Below the pieces are notes generated by a model, which made no database searches, was not told the DNA's origin, and saw nothing but the letters and a program-made list of their open reading frames with translations. A stretch of DNA of 64,000 nt, taken from NCBI GenBank assembly GCA_020638195.1, contig JACKJC010000002.1, positions 620,001 through 684,000 of the forward strand, given 5' to 3'. Source of the stretch: Methylobacteriaceae bacterium (GTDB lineage Bacteria > Pseudomonadota > Alphaproteobacteria > Rhizobiales > Beijerinckiaceae). Positions 27,442 through 36,149 of this stretch are shown piece by piece. Both the position numbers and the translations under genes were made by a program. Positions within the stretch are counted from its first letter, which is position 1, and each line of letters opens with the position of its first letter.

Positions 27442-27810
27442 ATGGCTCGTATTGCGGGCGTCAATATTCCGACGAACAAGCGCGTCGTTATCGCGCTTCA
27501 GTATATCCACGGCATCGGCGCCCAGAAGGCCAAGGAAATCTGCGAAAAGGTCTCGATCCCGGACGAGCGCCGCGTGTCCCAGCTGACCGACGCTGAAGTG
27601 CTGCAAATCCGCGAGACGATCGACCGCGACTATCTCGTGGAAGGCGACCTGCGCCGCGAAGTCGCGATGAACATCAAGCGCCTGATGGATCTCGGCTGCT
27701 ACCGCGGCCTGCGCCATCGTCGCCAGCTGCCCGTCCGCGGCCAGCGCACGCACACCAACGCCCGCACCCGCAAGGGCAAGGCGAAGCCGATCGCCGGCAA
27801 GAAGAAGTGA
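27442..27810 (+). CDS. rpsM: 30S ribosomal protein S13
   Basis: S13 forms bridges to the 50S subunit and contacts P-site tRNA. The 122-aa protein starts MARIAGVNIPTNKRVVIALQ and has YIHGIGAQKAKEIC and the C-terminal RGLRHRRQLPVRGQRTHTNA. The ATG at 27442 follows GGAGAGACGA. The frame is open 13 codons further up but that part is not S13. Three palindromes lie between it and rpsK. Confidence 0.99.
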   Translation: MARIAGVNIPTNKRVVIALQYIHGIGAQKAKEICEKVSIPDERRVSQLTDAEVLQIRETIDRDYLVEGDLRREVAMNIKRLMDLGCYRGLRHRRQLPVRGQRTHTNARTRKGKAKPIAGKKK

Positions 27811-27883
27811 TCGCCCGATAGGGCGATCATCCCCGGACCAGATCCGGGGATCTCTTCGTTGGATGGCCGGGTCAAGCCCGGCC
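27809..27883. repeat. Three consecutive palindromes between rpsM and rpsK
   Basis: GATCGCCC/GGGCGATC (27809-27828) overlaps the rpsM stop. ATCCCCGG/CCGGGGAT (27829-27851) and GGCCGGG/CCCGGCC (27865-27883) follow. The last two resemble the short dispersed repeats seen widely in Hyphomicrobiales intergenic regions (from memory). None has a T-run, so they are more likely mobile repeat elements or mRNA stabilisers than terminators. Confidence 0.6.
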
Positions 27884-27958
27884 ATGACGGCGAAGGGGTG
27901 ACGACAACCTCCATCCCGAGCGCCTGGAGATACGGGCGCGCCAGAAGGACCAGTACAT

Positions 27959-28348
27959 ATGGCCAAGGACACCACCCGCGTTCGCCGCCGCGAACGCAAG
28001 AATATCGTTTCGGGCGTCGCCCACGTGAATTCCTCGTTCAACAACACGATGATCACGATCACCGACGCGCAGGGCAACACGATCTCCTGGTCGTCGGCCG
28101 GCACGATGGGCTTCAAGGGCTCGCGCAAGTCGACCCCCTATGCCGCGCAGATGGCCGCCGAGGATGCCGCCCGCAAGGCCGCCGAGCACGGCATGCGCAC
28201 GCTGGAAGTCGAAGTTTCCGGCCCCGGTTCGGGCCGCGAATCCGCGCTGCGCGCGCTGCAGGCGGCGGGCTTCACCGTCACCTCGATCCGCGACGTGACG
28301 CCGATCCCGCACAACGGCTGCCGTCCGCGCAAGCGTCGCCGCGTCTGA
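27959..28348 (+). CDS. rpsK: 30S ribosomal protein S11
   Basis: S11 is part of the 30S platform, contacting the mRNA Shine-Dalgarno helix. It has 129 aa, equal to E. coli. VSGVAHVNSSFNNTMITITD and VSGPGSGRESALRALQAAGF followed by IPHNGCRPRKRRRV are diagnostic. AAGGACCAGTACAT precedes the start. rpoA follows after 114 nt. Confidence 0.99.
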   Translation: MAKDTTRVRRRERKNIVSGVAHVNSSFNNTMITITDAQGNTISWSSAGTMGFKGSRKSTPYAAQMAAEDAARKAAEHGMRTLEVEVSGPGSGRESALRALQAAGFTVTSIRDVTPIPHNGCRPRKRRRV

Positions 28349-28462
28349 TTGTTTCGAATTCGCCTGCGCGGCCGACGGGTCGCGCGGGCGTTTGTCAGCT
28401 GACGCGCCCAAGCCAGGGTCGACGGACCGATATGCCGGCGCATCAACAGCGAAAGGCCAAAA

Positions 28463-29482
28463 ATGACCATCCAGAAGAACTGGCAGGAACTGATCAAGCC
28501 GAACAAGCTCGAGATCGCTCTCGGCGACGATTCCAAGCGCATGGCGACCATCGTCGCCGAGCCGCTGGAGCGCGGTTTTGGTCTGACCCTCGGCAATGCG
28601 CTGCGGCGCATCCTCTTGTCGTCGCTGCAGGGCGCGGCGATCACGTCCGTCCACATCGACGGCGTGCTGCATGAATTCTCGTCCATTCCGGGCGTGCGCG
28701 AGGACGTGACCGACATCGTCCTCAACATCAAGGACATCGCCATCAAGATGCAGGGCGACGGGCCGAAGCGCATGACGCTGAAGAAGCAGGGACCCGGCCA
28801 GGTGACGGCCGGCGATATCGCCACCCCCGGCGACATCCAGGTCCTGAACCCCAACCTCGTGATCTGCACGCTCGACGACGGCGCCGAAATCCGCATGGAA
28901 TTCACCGTCGCCACCGGCAAGGGCTATGTGCCGGCCGAGCGCAACCGCGCCGAAGACGCGCCGATCGGCCTCATCCCGGTCGACTCGCTCTATTCGCCGG
29001 TCAAGAAGGTGTCGTACCGCATCGAGAACACCCGCGAGGGCCAGGTTCTCGACTATGACAAGCTGACCATGACGGTCGAGACCAACGGCGCGATCAGCCC
29101 TGAGGACTCAGTGGCGTATGCCGCCCGCATCCTGCAGGACCAGCTCAACGTCTTCGTGAACTTCGAGGAGCCGCGCCGCGAAGAGGCCGCCACCTCGATC
29201 CCCGAGCTCGCCTTCAACCCGGCGCTGCTCAAGAAGGTCGACGAGCTCGAGCTGTCGGTGCGTTCGGCCAACTGCCTGAAAAACGACAACATCGTCTACA
29301 TCGGCGACCTCATCCAGAAGACGGAAGCCGAGATGCTGCGCACGCCGAACTTCGGCCGCAAGTCGCTCAACGAGATCAAGGAAGTGCTGGCGCAGATGGG
29401 CCTGCACCTCGGCATGGAAGTGACCGGCTGGCCGCCGGACAATATCGAAGAGCTGGCGAAGCGCTTCGAGGAGCACTACTGA
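28463..29482 (+). CDS. rpoA: DNA-directed RNA polymerase subunit alpha
   Basis: Alpha dimerises to start polymerase assembly, and its C-terminal domain binds UP elements and activators. The 339-aa protein has the N-terminal domain with ERGFGLTLGNALRRILLSSL and the C-terminal domain with VRSANCLKNDNIVYIGDLI and TPNFGRKSLNEIKEVL. In the latter the residue matching the UP-element contact Arg265 of E. coli falls in SVRSANCL. It lies between rpsK and rplQ as usual. Confidence 0.99.
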   Translation: MTIQKNWQELIKPNKLEIALGDDSKRMATIVAEPLERGFGLTLGNALRRILLSSLQGAAITSVHIDGVLHEFSSIPGVREDVTDIVLNIKDIAIKMQGDGPKRMTLKKQGPGQVTAGDIATPGDIQVLNPNLVICTLDDGAEIRMEFTVATGKGYVPAERNRAEDAPIGLIPVDSLYSPVKKVSYRIENTREGQVLDYDKLTMTVETNGAISPEDSVAYAARILQDQLNVFVNFEEPRREEAATSIPELAFNPALLKKVDELELSVRSANCLKNDNIVYIGDLIQKTEAEMLRTPNFGRKSLNEIKEVLAQMGLHLGMEVTGWPPDNIEELAKRFEEHY

Positions 29483-29490
29483 GTTTGTGT

Positions 29491-29515
29491 TCTGCGCGCG
29501 CAAAGCGCGCGCAGA
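29491..29515 (+). promoter_or_regulatory. Perfect 11-bp hairpin after rpoA
   Basis: TCTGCGCGCGC (29491-29501) pairs with GCGCGCGCAGA (29505-29515) around an AAA loop. No T-run follows, and rplQ lies 58 nt downstream. It may limit or process the transcript between rpoA and rplQ. Confidence 0.45.
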
Positions 29516-29573
29516 AATCAAGAGAGCGGCCGTACCGTGGCACGGCGGCCGCAGACCCGAAAAGGAGAAAGCC

Positions 29574-29993
29574 ATGTACCACGGACGCGCAAAGCGCCGC
29601 TTCAACCGCACCGCCGAGCACCGCAAGGCCATGTTCGCGAACATGTGCCAGGCGCTCATCAAGCACGAGCAGATCGTCACCACGCTGCCGAAGGCCAAGG
29701 ACCTGCGTCCGGTCGTCGAGAAGCTCATCACGCTCGGCAAGCGCGGCGACCTGCATGCCCGCCGTCAGGCGATCTCGCAGATCAAGGACGTCGCGCTCGT
29801 CAAGAAGCTCTTCGACGTGCTGGGCCCGCGCTACAAGGAGCGCAACGGCGGCTACACCCGCGTGCTGAAGGCCGGCTTCCGTTACGGCGACAACGCCGCC
29901 ATGGCCGTGATCGAATTCGTCGACCGCGACGAGAGCGCCAAGGGCCAGGATTCGGGCCCCGTGCAGGGCGACGACGAGCAGGAAGCGGCGTAA
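29574..29993 (+). CDS. rplQ: 50S ribosomal protein L17
   Basis: L17 lies near the bottom of the 50S, next to L22 and L32. It has 139 aa. The N-terminal RAKRRFNRTAEHRKAMFANM and the region YTRVLKAGFRYGDNAAMAVI are diagnostic. The acidic C-terminal tail (GDDEQEAA) makes it about 12 residues longer than E. coli L17. AAAGGAGAAAGCC precedes the ATG at 29574. It closes the ribosomal cluster. Confidence 0.99.
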   Translation: MYHGRAKRRFNRTAEHRKAMFANMCQALIKHEQIVTTLPKAKDLRPVVEKLITLGKRGDLHARRQAISQIKDVALVKKLFDVLGPRYKERNGGYTRVLKAGFRYGDNAAMAVIEFVDRDESAKGQDSGPVQGDDEQEAA

Positions 29994-30002
29994 GCCGCGA
30001 AG

Positions 30003-30097
30003 CCCTCACGCTGAGGAGGTTGCGTAGCAACCGTCTCGAAGCGCGAGGGCGGCCGATCCTTCGAGACGCGGCCTACGGCCGCTCCTCAGGATGAGGG
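30003..30097. repeat. 95-bp palindromic repeat downstream of rplQ
   Basis: The ends CCCTCA and TGAGGG, then CTGAGGAG and CTCCTCAG, then CGTCTCGAA and TTCGAGACG, are nested inverted repeats around a centre near 30050, with smaller hairpins in each arm. The element resembles the dispersed palindromes found in large numbers in Methylobacterium, Bradyrhizobium and relatives (from memory). It may act as the rplQ transcript end. An ATG inside it (30091) is not the start of the next gene. Confidence 0.75.
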
Positions 30098-30150
30098 ATC
30101 TGTATCCAGAGGCGGGCGCTTGCGTCCGCCTTTTGCTTTTTGGAGGCGGC

Positions 30151-30813
30151 ATGGAGCCGTGGCGAGAAATTTCGCGCGCGAAGACCGAGACAGGCGATAC
30201 GCTCGTGTTGCGCGAAAAGGCGGGCGTCTTCGAGATCCGCTGCAATGGCTGGGACCTCATGTCCAATCGCGCGCATGCCTCCGAGGAGCGCATGGCGGGC
30301 GAGGCGCTTGCGGTGATCGCGGACAGGCCCGCGCCGCGCATTCTTATCGGCGGCCTTGGCATGGGCTTTACGCTGCGCGCTGCGCTGGATGCAGCGCCCG
30401 CCGACGCGCGGATCGAGATCGCCGAAATCGCGCCGGAGATCGTTGCCTGGAACCGTGGGCCGCTGGCGCCGCTCGCCGGGCGGCCGCTGGACGATTCTCG
30501 TGCGACGGTCCGGACCGGCGATGTCGCCGATATCATGGGGCAAGGCAGGCCGTGGGACGCCATCCTGCTCGACACCGACAATGGCCCCGGCGCCGTCATG
30601 CTCGCGGGCAATGCCGCGCTTTATGCGCGCGAAGGGCTGGCGCGGGCCCGCGCCGCGCTGGCGCCCGGCGGCGTGCTCGCGCTGTGGTCCGCCGACCGTT
30701 CCGGGCCCTTCGAGGCGTTGCTCGCGGACGAGGGCCTGTCGTGGCGCCTGGTCGAGACGCCTGCGGCCTCCGGCCGCGCCGAGCCGCTGCACGCGATTTA
30801 TTTCGTCGTCTGA
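30151..30813 (+). CDS. Spermidine synthase-like methyltransferase-fold protein
   Basis: This 220-aa protein has the SpeE-type Rossmann fold. The glycine-rich nucleotide loop is ILIGGLGMGFTLRAAL, followed by EIAEIAPEIVAWN (acidic residues at the end of strand 2) and DAILLDTDNGPG at strand 4. Such short SpeE relatives often lack aminopropyltransferase activity, and the true substrate is unknown. I chose the ATG at 30151 because TTGGAGGC precedes it and an upstream ATG lies in the repeat. It is followed by a Do-type protease after 98 nt. Confidence 0.8.
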   Translation: MEPWREISRAKTETGDTLVLREKAGVFEIRCNGWDLMSNRAHASEERMAGEALAVIADRPAPRILIGGLGMGFTLRAALDAAPADARIEIAEIAPEIVAWNRGPLAPLAGRPLDDSRATVRTGDVADIMGQGRPWDAILLDTDNGPGAVMLAGNAALYAREGLARARAALAPGGVLALWSADRSGPFEALLADEGLSWRLVETPAASGRAEPLHAIYFVV

Positions 30814-30911
30814 CCGCCTCCGCGTCGGCCGCCTGCGGCCACGTGCGCTCCGCCACTTTGTCGCCGTGTCCATTGCGCCTATATCGGGTCGGACAAATCC
30901 GGAGTCGCTCC

Positions 30912-32324
30912 ATGCATGTTTCGATCCGCGCTGGCGTCGCCGCGCTGCTTGGTTTCTGTTTCGCGTCCGGCGCGCTTGCCCAGAACGCTGTCGAGCGCGT
31001 CGCGCCACAGACGCGCGCCGAGGCGCTCCTGTCCTTCTCCGCGACGGTGAAGAAGGCCGGCCCTGCGGTCGTCAACGTCTATGCCTCGCGCACCGAGCAG
31101 ATGCCGCGCAATCCCCTGTTCGACGATCCGATCTTCCGGCGCTTTTTCGGCGAGGGGCAACAGGGCACGCGCGAGCGCACCGCGCAATCGCTCGGTTCGG
31201 GCGTGATCGTCGAGCACGATGGCCTCGTCATCACCAACAACCACGTCATCCAGAACATGACGGACGTGAAGGTGGCGCTGCAGGACCGGCGCGAATTTCC
31301 GGCCGATATCGTCCTGCGCGATCCGCGCACCGATCTCGCCGTGCTGAAACTGAAGGGCGCGGGCCAGTTGCCGGCGATCGAACTCGGCGATTCCGACACG
31401 CTCGAGGTCGGCGACCTCGTGCTCGCCATCGGCAATCCTTTCGGCGTCGGTCAGACGACGACGCAGGGCATCGTCTCGGCGCTCGCGCGCACGCAGATCG
31501 GCATCAGCGACTACGGCTTCTTCATCCAGACGGACGCGGCCATCAATCCCGGCAATTCCGGCGGCGCGCTGGTGGATACGAAAGCGCGGCTGATCGGTAT
31601 CAATTCGGCGATCTTCTCCAAGTCCGGCGGCTCGGTCGGCATCGGCTTCGCGATCCCCGTCAACATGGTCAAGATCGTGATCGCCGCGGCCAAGAGCGGC
31701 GGCAAGCAGGTGCGCAGGCCCTGGCTCGGCGCCTCGCTGCAGAGCGTGTCGAAGGAGATCGCGGACTCGATCGGGCTGGATCGTCCGGTCGGCGCGCTGG
31801 TCGCCGATATGAATCCCAGGGGTCCGGCCGCTGAAGCCGGGCTGAAGCGCGGGGACGTCGTCACCGCGATCGACGGTCTGCCGGTCGACGATCCCGAGGG
31901 CCTGGGCTATCGCCTCGGCACGAAGGCGATCGGCGGGAGCGCCGACTTCACGGTGCTGCGCGCGGGCAAGAAGGTTCATCTGTCCGTCAAGCTCGCGCCC
32001 GCGCCCGAGACGCCGGCGCGCGATCCCGTGACGATCGATACGCCTTCGCCATTTACAGGCGCGACGGTGGTCAATCTGTCGCCGGCCACGGCGGAAGAAT
32101 ATTCGGTCGAAGGCGTGAGCCAGGGCGTCGTCATCTCGAAGATCGCGTCCGATTCACAGGCCGCGCAACTCAACTTCCAGCGCGGCGATGTCGTCGTGTC
32201 GATCAACGACGCGAAGATCGAGACGACGCGCGACCTGCAACGCACGGTGGGCAAGCGGCATTATTACTGGAAGATCACGATCAGTCGCGGCGGCCAGATG
32301 CTGACCAGCGTGTTCGGCGGCTGA
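30912..32324 (+). CDS. Do/HtrA-family periplasmic serine protease (DegP/DegQ-like)
   Basis: This is an envelope protease and chaperone of the HtrA family, 470 aa. A signal peptide covers about residues 1-23 (cleavage after ALA). The trypsin-like domain has the full triad: His111 in ITNNHV, Asp141 in DPRTDLAVL and Ser216 in NPGNSGGAL. Two PDZ domains follow (about 260-340 and 375-465), the first with GLKRGDVVTAIDG. The Q-linker near residue 80 is short. The reading frame is open far upstream, but the signal peptide fixes the start at 30912. A bidirectional terminator follows. Confidence 0.95.
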   Translation: MHVSIRAGVAALLGFCFASGALAQNAVERVAPQTRAEALLSFSATVKKAGPAVVNVYASRTEQMPRNPLFDDPIFRRFFGEGQQGTRERTAQSLGSGVIVEHDGLVITNNHVIQNMTDVKVALQDRREFPADIVLRDPRTDLAVLKLKGAGQLPAIELGDSDTLEVGDLVLAIGNPFGVGQTTTQGIVSALARTQIGISDYGFFIQTDAAINPGNSGGALVDTKARLIGINSAIFSKSGGSVGIGFAIPVNMVKIVIAAAKSGGKQVRRPWLGASLQSVSKEIADSIGLDRPVGALVADMNPRGPAAEAGLKRGDVVTAIDGLPVDDPEGLGYRLGTKAIGGSADFTVLRAGKKVHLSVKLAPAPETPARDPVTIDTPSPFTGATVVNLSPATAEEYSVEGVSQGVVISKIASDSQAAQLNFQRGDVVVSINDAKIETTRDLQRTVGKRHYYWKITISRGGQMLTSVFGG

Positions 32325-32330
32325 AAAAAG

Positions 32331-32360
32331 AAAACCGCGCAGTGGCCTGCGCGGTCTTTT
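32331..32360. terminator. Bidirectional terminator between the Do protease and the ParA-like gene
   Basis: ACCGCGCA (32334-32341) pairs with TGCGCGGT (32348-32355) around a 6-nt loop. CTTTT follows on the plus strand, and an A-rich stretch (TGAAAAAAGAAAA) on the other side gives a T-run on the minus strand. It serves both converging genes. Confidence 0.85.
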
Positions 32361-32383
32361 GCACGTGGGCTCGCGGTTCGTTG

Positions 32384-33058
32384 CTAAGCGGCTTTCTTGG
32401 CCTTGCCGGCGGCGGCGACATTGCGTTGGGCGACCGACTTGTTGAGGCGTCGCTTGATCGACGACCAGAGGGTGCGGATTTCATCGGCAGCCGAGCCCGA
32501 CGGCGCGATCTCGGTGACGCCCCAACCCTGACGGGCGGCTTCCTGAAAGTCGACGCGGGCGGATACGAGCGGCGACAGCATGCCGCCGAGAGTCTCGAGC
32601 GTCTTCACGCCGAGTTCAACGCGCGCGCTCTGCTGCGATGGCGGGCACTGATTGAGCAGGAAGGCATAATCGCGACCGGCCGACTTGACGGCCTTGCGCG
32701 TCTTCTCGCTCGCCCACAGATCGAAGGCGTTGGGACGGGCGGGAACGATGCAGAGATCGGCGTTCTTGACCGCCGCCATCATCGCGGCGTCATCCGCGCC
32801 AGGCGTGTCGATGACGGCGAGCGTGACGCCCTTCTTCTCGAGCGCGGCGAGCACCGCCTTGAGCTTGCCGGCCGGCACGGCCTCGACGGCAATGTCTTGC
32901 TCGCCGCGCGCCTTGGACCAGTTGATGAGAGAAGCCAGCGGGTCCATGTCGATGACAAAGACGCGCTCTCCGGCCTCGTGCGCCGCCACGGCGACGCATG
33001 ATGCGAGGGTGCTCTTCCCTGAGCCGCCCTTCTGTGTGACGAAGGCGATTGTCCGCAT
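32384..33058 (-). CDS. ParA/VirC1-type P-loop ATPase, solitary
   Basis: This 224-aa protein is a deviant Walker-A ATPase: TQKGGSGKSTL at residues 8-18 with the signature first Lys, VFVIDMDPLASL as the A-prime motif and LAVIDTPGADD as Walker B. The later segment NADLCIVPARPNAFDLWAS is typical of VirC1/ParA-like positioning proteins. No ParB gene, parS-like site or partner lies nearby, so a chromosome-segregation role is unlikely. Positioning of another cargo is possible. I chose the ATG at 33058 because homology begins there. ATGs 17 and 30 codons upstream are alternatives. It ends at the shared terminator. Confidence 0.85.
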   Translation of the reverse strand: MRTIAFVTQKGGSGKSTLASCVAVAAHEAGERVFVIDMDPLASLINWSKARGEQDIAVEAVPAGKLKAVLAALEKKGVTLAVIDTPGADDAAMMAAVKNADLCIVPARPNAFDLWASEKTRKAVKSAGRDYAFLLNQCPPSQQSARVELGVKTLETLGGMLSPLVSARVDFQEAARQGWGVTEIAPSGSAADEIRTLWSSIKRRLNKSVAQRNVAAAGKAKKAA

Positions 33059-33233
33059 TTCGGGAAACCTGTTCTGCAAATTGTCGGGAACGCAACTGAC
33101 CCTGAACATGCCTGAAAAACTTTGATTCGTAACGGCTTCGCGGCGCAAGCGACGAAATATTGATGGTCTTGTTGCAATTGAATCACGCTCAGCGTCATGT
33201 TGCAGCGCAGGATTTTCTAGGGCTTGGCCGGAG

Positions 33234-34541
33234 ATGAGCGATCTGTTCGCGCATGCGGGATTCGAGAAAAGCGCGCCGCGTCCGCTCGCGGATCGCCTGC
33301 GCCCGCAGGCGCTTTCCGAGGTCGCCGGTCAGGATCATCTGCTTGGCGCCGATGGCGCCTTGATGCGTCTTGTGCGCGCGGGCTCGCTGGGAAGCCTTGT
33401 TTTCTGGGGCCCTCCGGGCACCGGCAAGACGACCGTGGCGCGACTGCTCGCGCATGAGACCGATCTTGCCTTCGTTCAGATATCGGCGATCTTCTCCGGC
33501 GTCGCCGAGCTGAAGAAGACATTCGAGGAAGCGCGTTCGCGCCGCAGCATGGGCAAGGGCACGCTTCTCTTCGTCGACGAGATCCATCGGTTCAATCGCG
33601 CGCAGCAAGATTCTTTTTTGCCGGTCATGGAAGACGGCACGATCACTCTGATCGGCGCCACGACCGAAAATCCGTCGTTCGAACTCAACGCCGCGCTGCT
33701 GTCGCGCGCGAGAGTCATGACGTTCAAGGCGCTCGACGAAGCGGCGATCGGCAAGTTGCTTGCGCGCGCTGAAGAGGCCGAGGGCAAGCAGCTGCCGCTC
33801 GATGTCGATGCGCGCGCTGCGCTGATCGCCATGGCCGACGGCGATGGCCGCGCAGCGCTGACGCTCGCTGAAGAAATCTGGCGCGCGGCGCGCGAAGGCG
33901 AGATCTTCGATCGCGCGCAGCTCTCCGAAATCGTGCAGCGGCGCGCGCCGATCTACGACAAGGCGCAGGAAGGCCACTACAATCTGATCAGCGCCCTGCA
34001 CAAGACGGTGCGTGGATCAGATCCCGATGCGGCGCTCTATTATCTCGCGCGCATGTTCGACGGCGGCGAGGATCCCTTGTTCATCGCGCGTCGTGTCGTG
34101 CGCATGGCGATCGAGGATATCGGGCTCGCCGATCCGCAGGCGCTGGTCGTCGCCAATGCGGCGAAGGACGCCTACGATTTTCTGGGCTCGCCCGAAGGCG
34201 AGCTGGCGATCGCGCAGGCCGTGATCTATTGCGCGACGGCGCCGAAATCGAATGCGGCCTATTCCGCCTTCAAGCGCGCACAGGCGCTGGCGAAGACGCA
34301 GGGTTCGCTCATGCCGCCGAAAGTCATTCTCAACGCGCCGACGCAGATGATGCGCGAAGAGGGCTATGGCGAGGGCTACGCCTATGACCATGACGAGCCT
34401 GACGCCTTTTCGGGCCAGGATTACTGGCCGGAGAAGCTGGGCCGGCAGACGCTCTACGAGCCGGTGGAACGCGGGTTCGAGCGCGAGATCGGCAAGCGGC
34501 TCGAATATTGGGCCAAGCTGCGGAAGGAGCGGGGCAGGTAG
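33234..34541 (+). CDS. rarA: Replication-associated recombination protein A (RarA/MgsA)
   Basis: RarA is a AAA+ ATPase that acts at stalled replication forks and single-strand DNA ends and is related to clamp loaders. The 435-aa protein has FWGPPGTGKTT (Walker A, about 58-68), LLFVDEIHRFN (Walker B, 111-121), the sensor segment IGATTENPSFELN and the RarA-specific C-terminal tetramerisation region (DPDAALYYLARMFDGGEDP and GYAYDHDEPDAFSGQDYWPE). It begins a run of same-strand genes to the ATP12 chaperone. Confidence 0.97.
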   Translation: MSDLFAHAGFEKSAPRPLADRLRPQALSEVAGQDHLLGADGALMRLVRAGSLGSLVFWGPPGTGKTTVARLLAHETDLAFVQISAIFSGVAELKKTFEEARSRRSMGKGTLLFVDEIHRFNRAQQDSFLPVMEDGTITLIGATTENPSFELNAALLSRARVMTFKALDEAAIGKLLARAEEAEGKQLPLDVDARAALIAMADGDGRAALTLAEEIWRAAREGEIFDRAQLSEIVQRRAPIYDKAQEGHYNLISALHKTVRGSDPDAALYYLARMFDGGEDPLFIARRVVRMAIEDIGLADPQALVVANAAKDAYDFLGSPEGELAIAQAVIYCATAPKSNAAYSAFKRAQALAKTQGSLMPPKVILNAPTQMMREEGYGEGYAYDHDEPDAFSGQDYWPEKLGRQTLYEPVERGFEREIGKRLEYWAKLRKERGR

Positions 34542-34590
34542 CGCGGAGCGCGAACATGACAGGCCGCCGCCTTTGCGTTACCAAGCGGCC

Positions 34591-34974
34591 ATGAAGGCCT
34601 ATCTCCTCGTTTTTCTCGGCGCCGGTTTCGGCGGCATGCTGCGGCATGGCGCGAATACGGCCGTGACGCGCACGCTGGGGATGGAATTTCCCTGGGGCAT
34701 TTTTCTCGTCAACATCACCGGTTGCTTCATGATGGGCCTGATTGCCGGCTGGCTTGCCTTTCGCACGCAGCACGGCTGGTCGCAGGACGTGCGCCTCCTG
34801 CTGACGACCGGCATGCTCGGCGGCTACACGACCTTTTCCGCCTTCTCGCTGGATTTCGCGACCCTGTGGGAGCGCGGCGCGCATCTCAATGCGATCGTGT
34901 ACGTGCTCGGCTCGGTCGTTCTTTCTCTGGTCGCGGTCTTCCTCGGCCTCACCATCGTGAGGCTGGCGTCGTGA
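34591..34974 (+). CDS. crcB: Fluoride channel CrcB/Fluc
   Basis: This is a dual-topology fluoride exporter of the inner membrane, 127 aa with four hydrophobic segments. GAGFGGMLRHGAN, PWGIFLVNITGCFMMG and TTGMLGGYTTFSAFSLD are family signatures. The last carries the pore Phe/Ser/Thr residues and the central sodium site. I see no clear crcB riboswitch in the 49 nt upstream. Its stop overlaps the GTG start of the next gene by 4 nt (GTGA), so the two are coupled. Confidence 0.96.
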   Translation: MKAYLLVFLGAGFGGMLRHGANTAVTRTLGMEFPWGIFLVNITGCFMMGLIAGWLAFRTQHGWSQDVRLLLTTGMLGGYTTFSAFSLDFATLWERGAHLNAIVYVLGSVVLSLVAVFLGLTIVRLAS

Positions 34975-36149
34975 CGAACGGTTCGCAGAAGCGCAAGCAC
35001 CGCGCCGCGCAGAAGCACGAACTCGATGCGCAGAGCGGGAACGCCCGCTCTGCGAAGGCGGCGGCGCCGGCGACAGCGCCCGTGCGCACGGGCGTTCAGA
35101 CGCTGACGGTGGAGCCGGAAGAGGCCGGCATGCGGCTCGACCGCTGGTTCAAGCGGCGCTTCCCGGGGCTGGCCTTGTCGCATCTCGCCAAGATCGCGCG
35201 AAAAGGCGAGGTGCGCGTCGATGGCAAGCGCGTGGATACGGCGACGCGCGTGGAAGAAGGGCAGGCCGTGCGCGTGCCGCCGCTGACGCTCGAGGCCCCG
35301 GCGGCGCCCGCCGCGAAGCGGGTCAATGCGGAAGACGCCGAAGCCATTCGCCGCATGGTCCTGTTCGAGGACAAGCATGTGATGGTGCTGAACAAGCCCT
35401 ATGGGCTTGCCGTGCAGGGCGGCTCCGGCACGAAACATCACATCGACGGCATGCTGGCCTCGCTCGCCGACGAGAAGGGCAACCGGCCGGTGCTCGTGCA
35501 TCGCCTCGACCGCGATACGTCGGGCGTGCTGCTGATCGCCAAGAACCGCAAGATCGCCGCCGAGCTCGGCGAAATCTTCCGCTCGCGAAAAGCGCAGAAG
35601 ATTTACTGGGCGCTGGTGGAAGGCGTTCCGAAGCCCTCGCAGGGGCGCATCTCGCTTTATCTCGCCAAGGGGCCGGGTATGGGAGACGACCGTGGTCCCA
35701 AGGCTCGGCGTGGGGCAGCCGCGGCGCCTGCACGCGCAGACATCGAAAAAATGCGCGTCGCCAAGCATGGCGAGGACGATGCCCAGCATTCGCTGACCTA
35801 TTACGCCATCGTCGACAAGATCGCGCCGAAATGCGCGTGGCTGTCGATGAAGCCGCTGACTGGCCGCACGCACCAACTGCGCGCGCATGCCGAAGCGATC
35901 GGCCATCCGATCTTCGGCGATCCGAAATACGGTAAGGAAGACCATCGCCGGCGCGACGCCATGCACGTGATGCCGGACACGCTCGAACGCAAACTGCATC
36001 TGCTGGCGCGTCGTCTCGTGCTACCGCATCCCGCCGGCGGCATGATCGACGTGACGGCGCCGCTGCCCGAGCACATGCAGAAGACATGGGACATGTTCGG
36101 CTTCGATGCGAAGCAATACGATCCGATCGTCGAGGCGCCGGAAGAATGA
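34971..36149 (+). CDS. rluC: RluC/RluA-family 23S rRNA pseudouridine synthase
   Basis: This enzyme isomerises uridine to pseudouridine in RNA, probably 23S rRNA. The 392-aa protein has a basic N-terminal tail (about 1-40), an S4 RNA-binding domain (about 50-105) and the catalytic domain with VLVHRLDRDTSGVLL, where Asp180 is the expected nucleophile. PLTGRTHQLRAHAEAIGHPI is the second family motif. An insert rich in Ala and Arg near residue 240 is not in E. coli RluC. It starts with GTG overlapping crcB, and the next gene overlaps its stop (ATGA). The exact rRNA target is inferred. Confidence 0.9.
   Translation: MTNGSQKRKHRAAQKHELDAQSGNARSAKAAAPATAPVRTGVQTLTVEPEEAGMRLDRWFKRRFPGLALSHLAKIARKGEVRVDGKRVDTATRVEEGQAVRVPPLTLEAPAAPAAKRVNAEDAEAIRRMVLFEDKHVMVLNKPYGLAVQGGSGTKHHIDGMLASLADEKGNRPVLVHRLDRDTSGVLLIAKNRKIAAELGEIFRSRKAQKIYWALVEGVPKPSQGRISLYLAKGPGMGDDRGPKARRGAAAAPARADIEKMRVAKHGEDDAQHSLTYYAIVDKIAPKCAWLSMKPLTGRTHQLRAHAEAIGHPIFGDPKYGKEDHRRRDAMHVMPDTLERKLHLLARRLVLPHPAGGMIDVTAPLPEHMQKTWDMFGFDAKQYDPIVEAPEE

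Noticed and set aside
30120..30911. In-frame extension of the Do protease upstream of 30912
   Set aside because: It overlaps the spermidine synthase-like gene in another frame, and the signal peptide begins exactly at 30912.
34542..34590. Fluoride riboswitch before crcB
   Set aside because: The 49-nt spacer is too short and lacks the conserved pseudoknot pattern.
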